Shown: piece by piece, positions 59,238 through 64,000 of the stretch
How positions within the stretch are numbered: the stretch's first letter is position 1
Layout: every line of letters begins with the position of its first letter
Source: CAVPEV01 sp963703555
Lineage (GTDB): Bacteria > Actinomycetota > Actinomycetes > Actinomycetales > Cellulomonadaceae
Length of the DNA: 64,000 nucleotides
Assembly: GCA_963703555.1 (NCBI GenBank)
Contig: CAVPEV010000028.1
Coordinates: 54,795 to 118,794 of the forward strand
Direction of reading: 5' to 3'
The notes under the pieces: model-generated
Databases searched by the model: none
Told to the model about the DNA's origin: nothing
What the model saw: only the letters and a program-made list of their open reading frames with translations
Translations under genes and position numbers: made by a program

Positions 59238-61061
59238 TCATGGTCGCTCGGGTGCGGGCCGGGTGTCCTGGTACAGCTGGTCGATCTGGCGGGCGAAGTC
59301 CCGCAGCACCGCGTCCCGCCGCACCTTCAGCGACGGCGTGAGATAGCCGTTGGCCTCGGTGAAGTCGATGGTCAGCACGTGGATCTTGCGGATCGACTCG
59401 GCGCGGGACACCGCCTCGTTGGCCCGGGCCACGGCGCGGTCGAGGGCGGCGAGCACCGCGTGGTCGCCCGCCGCCGCGGCGACGTCCATGGGGGGCAGCC
59501 CGTGAGCGGACAGCCAGCCCGGCAGCATCTCCTCGTCCAGCGTGACCAGCGCCCCGACGAACGGCCGGCCGTCGCCCACCACGACGACCTGGCTGATCAA
59601 CGGGTGACCGTGCAGGCGGTCCTCGAGAATGGCGGGCACCACGTTCTTGCCGCCCGCGGTGACGATGATCTCCTTCTGGCGCCCGGTGATGGTCAGGTAG
59701 CCGTCGTCGTCGAGCCGGCCGAGGTCGCCGGTCTGGAACCAGCCGTCCACGAACGCCGCCGCGCTGGCCTCCGGGTCGCCGTGGTACCCGCGGAACACGT
59801 GCGGGCCGGACACCAGGACCTGACCGGCGTCGTCGATGCGCAGCGCGGTGCCGGGGAACGCGGCCCCGACCGTGCCGATCTTGATCAGCTCCGGCCGGTT
59901 GACCGTCGTCGGTGCGGCGGTCTCGGTGAGGCCGTAGCCCTCGAGGACCCGGACGCCGATGCCCCGGTAGAAGTGCCCCAGGCGCTCACCGAGCGCGGCG
60001 CCGCCGGAGACGGCGTAGACCAGCCGCCCGCCGAGGGCAGCCCGCAGCCGCCGGTGGACCAGGACGTCGGCGACGGCGTGCCAGGCCCGCTGGCTCATGC
60101 TCGGCCCGGCGGTGGTACCGAGGCTGCGCGAGTAGGTGATGGCGACCTTCGCCGCCCACCGGAAGATCCGCAGGGTCAGCCCGGACCCGGCCTGCTGTTC
60201 GGCGGAGTTGTACACCTTCTCGAACACCCGGGGCACCGCGAGCAGGAAGGTCGGCTTGAACGAGCTCAGGTCGGCCACCAGCGTGCGGGTGTCCGGGCTG
60301 TGGCCGATCACCGCGCCGGAGGTCACGCAGAGGATCTCGACGAACCGGGCGAACACGTGGGCGAGGGGCATGAACAGGACCGTGCGCGCTCCGGGCCTCG
60401 CGCACACATCGGCGAGGCCGACCGCGCCGTTGCGGGTCAGGGCGACGAAGTTGCCATGGGTGAGCTCCACCCCCTTGGGCCGGCCGGTCGTGCCCGACGT
60501 GTAGACGATCGTCGCCAGGTCGTCGGCCCGGGCCAGGCCGCTGCGCCGGTCGATCTCGGCCTCGGCGACGCCGGCCCCGAGCTCGGTGAGCCGCCCGATC
60601 GCGCCCTCGTCGATGACCAGCACGTCTGTGAGGGCGGGCAGATCGCCCCGCACCTGGGCGACGACGGCGGCGTGCCCGGCGTTCTCCACGACGGCGAGCC
60701 GGACCTCGGAGTCGGAGAGGATCCAGCGGACCTGCTCGGCCGAGGCCGTCTCGTAGACGGGCACCCCGACGGCACCGGCGGCCCAGATCGCGAAGTCCAC
60801 GAGCGTCCACTCGTAGCGGGTCCGGGACATGATGGCCACCCGGTCGCCCGGCTCTACCCCCAGGGCGACGAGGCCCCGGGCAACGGCGGTCACCTCGGCT
60901 GCGAACGACCCGGCACTCACCGGGATCCACGTGCCTCCCATGCCGACGGGGCGTTCGATGAGGGGGGCGTCGGGATCCGGGGTGACGCGGTCGGCGAGCA
61001 GGCGGGGCAGGCTCCAGGCCGGGTCGAACGGGACAGCGGCCGGGGAGTGGGACTCGCGCAT
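59238..61061 (-). CDS. Long-chain fatty acid--CoA ligase
   Basis: A 607-residue AMP-forming acyl-CoA synthetase (FadD15-like). IVYTSGTTGRPKGVELTHGN is the AMP-binding P-loop (about 188), GYGLTETAAPTTVNRP the A5 motif, WFQTGDLGRLDDDGYLTITGR the A7-A8 hinge, and SLKVRRDAVL the region near the end with the conserved Lys. It activates fatty acids for beta-oxidation or lipid synthesis. GGAG precedes ATG 61061 weakly. Confidence 0.94.
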   Translation of the reverse strand: MRESHSPAAVPFDPAWSLPRLLADRVTPDPDAPLIERPVGMGGTWIPVSAGSFAAEVTAVARGLVALGVEPGDRVAIMSRTRYEWTLVDFAIWAAGAVGVPVYETASAEQVRWILSDSEVRLAVVENAGHAAVVAQVRGDLPALTDVLVIDEGAIGRLTELGAGVAEAEIDRRSGLARADDLATIVYTSGTTGRPKGVELTHGNFVALTRNGAVGLADVCARPGARTVLFMPLAHVFARFVEILCVTSGAVIGHSPDTRTLVADLSSFKPTFLLAVPRVFEKVYNSAEQQAGSGLTLRIFRWAAKVAITYSRSLGTTAGPSMSQRAWHAVADVLVHRRLRAALGGRLVYAVSGGAALGERLGHFYRGIGVRVLEGYGLTETAAPTTVNRPELIKIGTVGAAFPGTALRIDDAGQVLVSGPHVFRGYHGDPEASAAAFVDGWFQTGDLGRLDDDGYLTITGRQKEIIVTAGGKNVVPAILEDRLHGHPLISQVVVVGDGRPFVGALVTLDEEMLPGWLSAHGLPPMDVAAAAGDHAVLAALDRAVARANEAVSRAESIRKIHVLTIDFTEANGYLTPSLKVRRDAVLRDFARQIDQLYQDTRPAPERP

Positions 61062-61092
61062 CGTTGCTCCAGACGAGGGAAGGGTCAGGGTG

Positions 61093-61098
61093 ACCCTA
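61093..61098 (-). promoter_or_regulatory. Putative -10 box of acyl-CoA ligase gene
   Basis: Minus-strand TAGGGT about 31 bases before ATG 61061, giving a short leader with CTGGAG upstream of the start. Confidence 0.4.
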
Positions 61099-61110
61099 GC
61101 GGTGCCCGCC

Positions 61111-61869
61111 TCAGCCTGCGTGCGTCGGGTCCAGCACCCGCTGCAGGAAGGTCCGGGTGCGGTCCTGCTGCGGGTCGCCGATCACCTGGCCGGCGGCACC
61201 CTCCTCGACGACGGCGCCGTCGTCCAGGAAGATCACCCGGTCGCCGACCTCGCGGGCGAAGGCCATCTCGTGCGTGACGACGAGCATCGTCATCCCGGCG
61301 TCGGCCAGGTCCTTCATCGCCGCGAGCACCTCGCCGACGAGCTCGGGGTCCAGTGCGGAGGTCGGCTCGTCGAAGAGCATGAGGTTGGGGTCCATGGACA
61401 GCGCCCGGGCGATCGCCACCCGTTGCTGCTGCCCACCGGACAGCTCGGCGGGGTGCGAGCCGGCCCGGTCGGCAAGCCCGACGCGGGCCAGGTTGGCGCG
61501 GGCCACCGCCTCGGCCTGCTGGCGGCTGCGGCCGAGCACGTGCCGCTGGGCCATGGTGCAGTTGTCCAGCACGCTGCGGTGGGTGAACAGGTTGAACTGT
61601 TGGAAGACCATCCCGACGTGGGTGCGCACCCGGTCGATGTCGACGTCCGGATCGGTGACGTCGGCGCCGAGCACCTCCACGCGCCCGGCGGTCGGGCGCT
61701 CCAGCAGGTTGACGCACCGCAGCAGGGTCGACTTGCCGGAGCCGGACGGCCCGATGACGCAGACGACCTCGCCCGCGGCGACGCGCAGGTCGATGCCGCG
61801 GAGGACCTCGTGCCGGCCGAACGACTTGCGCAGCCCGTCGATGCGGACGACGGGGGTGGCAGCGGTCAC
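61111..61869 (-). CDS. Amino-acid ABC transporter ATP-binding protein
   Basis: A 252-residue polar amino-acid ATPase (GlnQ/GluA type): VIGPSGSGKSTLLRCVNLLE, GMVFQQFNLFTHRSVLDN, LSGGQQQRVAIARAL, LMLFDEPTSALDPELVGEVL and VVTHEMAFAREVGDRV. Its GTG overlaps the permease stop (GTGA). Last gene of a binding protein-permease-ATPase operon. Confidence 0.95.
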   Translation of the reverse strand: MTAATPVVRIDGLRKSFGRHEVLRGIDLRVAAGEVVCVIGPSGSGKSTLLRCVNLLERPTAGRVEVLGADVTDPDVDIDRVRTHVGMVFQQFNLFTHRSVLDNCTMAQRHVLGRSRQQAEAVARANLARVGLADRAGSHPAELSGGQQQRVAIARALSMDPNLMLFDEPTSALDPELVGEVLAAMKDLADAGMTMLVVTHEMAFAREVGDRVIFLDDGAVVEEGAAGQVIGDPQQDRTRTFLQRVLDPTHAG

Positions 61870-62732
61870 GAGGTCCTCCGAGGTCCGGTGCGCCGCTCCA
61901 GCCAGCGGGCCAGCAGGCCGAGCGGCACGGTGATGAGCAGGTAGGCGCCACCGACGACGAACAGTGCGGTGAGGCCGCCGGTGGCCTGGCTGAGGGCCTC
62001 CCGACCGATGTAGGTGAGGTCGGCCTGCCCCGCGGCCAGACCCAGCAGGAAGACCAGTGAGGTGTCCTTGGTGAGCAGGATGAACTCGTTGGTCATCGGC
62101 GGCAGCACAGTGCGGAACGCCTGGGGCAGGACGACGCTGACCATCGTGCGTGAGTGGGACATGCCCAACGACCGGGCCGCCTCGACCTGGCCACGCGGGA
62201 CTGCCTCGATCCCCGCGCGCAGCGTCTCGGCGATGTAGGCCGCGGACACCATGCCGAGCGCGAGGGCCACCTTGAGGATGATCGAGCTGATCGACACGCC
62301 GAAGGCAACCGGCACCGCGTAGCCGAACGCGACGACGACGAGCAGGGCCGGGATGCCCCGGAAGAACTCGACGTAGAGCGTGGCCAGCCACCGGTAGGGA
62401 CCCACGGAGGACAGCCGCATCAGGGCCAGCAGCGTCCCGAGGCCCAGCCCGACGACGAAGGCCGCGGCGGTGTACTCCAGCGTCCGGACGAACGCGGAGC
62501 CCAGCCGGGGCAGCAGGTCGGCTGCCGCGGTCGGGTTGACGAACGAGGTGGCCACCCGGGACCAGTCGGCGCTCAGCCCGACGGCGACGAGGACGGCCGC
62601 CAGCACGACGTACTGGACGCCCCGGGCGATGCGCGCTCGCTGCCGCGGGCTCCGGCGCGTCCGCCCGTCAGCGCCCAGGTCGACCACGGCCGACCGAGCG
62701 GGCACCGCGGCAGCAGGCTCCGGAGCGCTCAC
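61866..62732 (-). CDS. Amino-acid ABC transporter permease
   Basis: A 288-residue HisMQ/GlnP-type permease, with a 50-residue cytoplasmic N-terminus, five or more helices and the coupling loop AARSLGMSHSRTMVSVVLPQAFRTVLPP. FRGIPALLVVVAFG is typical. GTG 62732 lies one base after the binding-protein stop; a longer in-frame start at 62768 would overlap it. Confidence 0.92.
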   Translation of the reverse strand: MSAPEPAAAVPARSAVVDLGADGRTRRSPRQRARIARGVQYVVLAAVLVAVGLSADWSRVATSFVNPTAAADLLPRLGSAFVRTLEYTAAAFVVGLGLGTLLALMRLSSVGPYRWLATLYVEFFRGIPALLVVVAFGYAVPVAFGVSISSIILKVALALGMVSAAYIAETLRAGIEAVPRGQVEAARSLGMSHSRTMVSVVLPQAFRTVLPPMTNEFILLTKDTSLVFLLGLAAGQADLTYIGREALSQATGGLTALFVVGGAYLLITVPLGLLARWLERRTGPRRTS

Positions 62733-62733
62733 G

Positions 62734-63423
62734 TCAGCTCGCAGCCGGGACACCGATGCGCGCGGCATAGATGGCGTCGTACGTGCCGTCCGAGCGGATC
62801 CGCTCGAGGGTGGCGTTGACCGCGCCGAGCAGAGCGGTGTTGCCCTTCTTCACGCCGATCCCGTACTGCTCCCCGGTGGGGAACGTCGTGGCGATCTGCA
62901 GGTCCTGGTCGACGAACGTCCCGAGCACCGCGACATCGTTGATCACTGCGTCGACCTGCCCGGTGCGCAGCGCCTGCACCTGCAGACCGAGGTCCTCGAA
63001 CTCGACGGTCGTCAGGCCGTGGTCCTGCGCCCAGGTCTGACCGGTGGTGGCCTGCTGCACGCCCACGGTCGTGCCGGCCAGCGACGCCTCGTCGCGCACC
63101 GGTGATCCGGCCGGGACGAGCAGGCCCTGGTCGGCGTCGAAGTAGGGGTCGGAGAAGTCGATCTTGGCCTTGCGCTCGTCGGTGATGGTGATGCCGGAGG
63201 CGACCACGTCGCACTTGCCGGTGTCCAGGTCGGCGCCCGACTGGATGCCCTCGAACGCGGTGACGACCACGGTGGTCTGCACGCCGAGGTCCTTGGCCAC
63301 CTCGTCGGCGATGTCCATGTCCAGACCCACGACGTCGCCGTTGTCGGCGGTGAACTCGAACGGCTGGTAGGGCGGGTTGGTGCACACCGTCAGCGACCCG
63401 GCGGTGACCAGCGCCGTCCAGCC
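62734..63423 (-). CDS. Amino-acid ABC transporter substrate-binding protein, 5' end missing
   Basis: The periplasmic glutamate/glutamine-type binding domain is complete from LTVCTNPPYQPFEFTADNGD to the C-terminus: GLDMDIADEVAKDLG, CDVVASGITITDERKAKIDFSDPYF, VGVQQATTGQTWAQ and KKGNTALLGAVNATLERIRSDGTYDAI. The frame can be followed upstream to about TALVTAGSL, then homology ends; there is no signal peptide or lipobox. The lost N-terminus coincides with the compositional junction at about 63,420, so the gene is truncated by that join rather than naturally short. Confidence 0.88.
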   Translation of the reverse strand, partial: GWTALVTAGSLTVCTNPPYQPFEFTADNGDVVGLDMDIADEVAKDLGVQTTVVVTAFEGIQSGADLDTGKCDVVASGITITDERKAKIDFSDPYFDADQGLLVPAGSPVRDEASLAGTTVGVQQATTGQTWAQDHGLTTVEFEDLGLQVQALRTGQVDAVINDVAVLGTFVDQDLQIATTFPTGEQYGIGVKKGNTALLGAVNATLERIRSDGTYDAIYAARIGVPAAS

Positions 63424-63430
63424 GCATATC
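63405..63430. other. Junction between two unlike DNA segments
   Basis: Binding-protein homology ends and the glycosyltransferase stop (63429-63431) lies within this short interval. Codon choice changes abruptly across it. No repeat, insertion-sequence end or tRNA is visible at the join. Confidence 0.75.
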
Positions 63431-64000
63431 AGCCTCGGATGATCTCATCGTACAGGCGTTTTTGCCGGCGCGCGATGGCGTCCCATCCGAAATCGCGCTC
63501 CACCCGCAGGCGGGCGCGCTCTTCCAGCCGCGCGCGGCGTTGGGGATCCCCCAGCAGCGACTGAATGGCCTCGGCCATTTCGCCCGGCTTGCGCGCCAGC
63601 GCCACTTCGCCGGAAACGTCCAGCCCGTTGATGCCCGCCGGCGTGCTCACGATCGCCTTGGCCATGGCCATGGCTTCCAGGATCTTAATATTGGTGCCCG
63701 CCGAAGCCAGCAGGGGCGCGATCACCACCGCGGCGCGCTCGTAGGCCGGCCGCACGTCCGAAACGAAGCCCTCCAGTTCGATCCCCGGCTGCGCGAGGTC
63801 CGCGCGGCAATTCGCCAGGTACCGCTCGTGGCGCGCGCCGGCGATGATGTGCAGCGTGGCGCCTTTCAGGAGCGGCCATACTTCGGTGACGAACCACGCC
63901 ACAGCCATGGCATTGGGCAGGTGGGCAAACGACCCGATGAACAGCAGCCGCCGCGGCTCCGGCAAGCGGAGCAACACCAACGAACCAAGGAACGAGTACA
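63429..64000 (-). CDS. Glycosyltransferase (GT4-like), N-terminus outside window
   Basis: About 190 residues, the C-terminal GT-B domain of a group 1 glycosyltransferase: RRLLFIGSFAHLPNAMAVAWF, GIELEGFVSDVRPAYERAAVVIAPL, the nucleotide-sugar motif GTNIKILEAMAMAKAIVST with the E-x7-E type Glu, and a tail ending RQKRLYDEIIRG. The frame is open to the window edge, so the start is not seen. Codon use (more A/T at third positions, TTG, CGA, GAT) is unlike every other gene here, suggesting DNA from another organism, perhaps an acidobacterium-like bacterium. Confidence 0.8.
   Translation of the reverse strand, partial: YSFLGSLVLLRLPEPRRLLFIGSFAHLPNAMAVAWFVTEVWPLLKGATLHIIAGARHERYLANCRADLAQPGIELEGFVSDVRPAYERAAVVIAPLLASAGTNIKILEAMAMAKAIVSTPAGINGLDVSGEVALARKPGEMAEAIQSLLGDPQRRARLEERARLRVERDFGWDAIARRQKRLYDEIIRG

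Noticed and set aside
63405..64000. Insertion sequence or prophage boundary at the composition change
   Set aside because: No inverted repeats, target duplication or transposase/integrase; the flanking gene is a glycosyltransferase.

Overview
The window is very GC-rich DNA with a strong G/C bias at third codon positions, typical of Actinomycetota. The gene set (two ClpP paralogues upstream of clpX, clpS-DUF2017-murI-MBL-rph-rdgB, DUF3039 beside a helicase, a MarP-like protease, a Rv2466c-like mycothiol nitroreductase, a Rv2629-like protein) and luxS suggest a Micrococcales-type actinobacterium. Species cannot be fixed. Most of the window is ordinary core genome: six tRNAs and no rRNA, CRISPR array or recognisable transposase. 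Many genes (murI, rph, clpS, orn, DUF3039, pncB, malQ, rpiB and others) have a TANNNT-like -10 box 6-8 bases before the start codon, the signature of leaderless transcripts.

Layout: 1-3.4 kb holds a convergent NifX-like gene and a minus-strand operon luxS-mtnN-Gfo/Idh-UPF0303 (activated methyl cycle). 3.4-9.5 kb holds a DUF72 gene, a minus-strand operon pgi-S4 protein-diguanylate cyclase, a decayed PfkB kinase fragment and nagB. 9.5-13.5 kb holds DUF3039-helicase, a small membrane protein and pncB. 13.5-17.6 kb is the conserved clpS-to-rdgB run. 17.6-28.6 kb has a NUDIX protein, thioredoxin with a SigR-like promoter, Bcp peroxiredoxin, a flavin disulfide oxidoreductase, an osmoprotectant ABC transporter, ATP-grasp, oligoribonuclease and MarP, with tRNAs between. 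28.7-38.9 kb has paired GTPases, ssb, EttA, two thioesterases, an orphan PTS EIIB and malQ. 39-46.6 kb has pepN, the nitroreductase homologue, an M13 peptidase, a DinB-family protein, rpiB and an alkyltransferase-like protein.

46.6-52.7 kb is the most unusual stretch. A cysK-cysE operon has a 24-codon leader ORF ending in Arg-Cys-Arg-stop. Divergent from it runs an HxlR regulator, a CAFC DsbA-like oxidoreductase, a two-cysteine small protein created or displaced by a perfect 32-bp tandem duplication, a leaderless proline-rich 28-codon uORF, and an MFS exporter overlapping that uORF. An unrecognised gene and tRNA-Gly/tRNA-Pro follow. 53-59.2 kb holds tig, clpP1, clpP2, clpX, chorismate mutase and a Vms1/eRF1-like protein, with a ClgR-like operator before clpP1. 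59.2-63.4 kb holds a long-chain acyl-CoA ligase and an amino-acid ABC transporter.

At about 63,405-63,430 the actinobacterial sequence stops. The amino-acid binding protein loses its signal peptide and is joined to the 3' end of a glycosyltransferase with clearly different codon use, which runs off the window. This is most likely an assembly chimera, or less likely a recent recombination junction.
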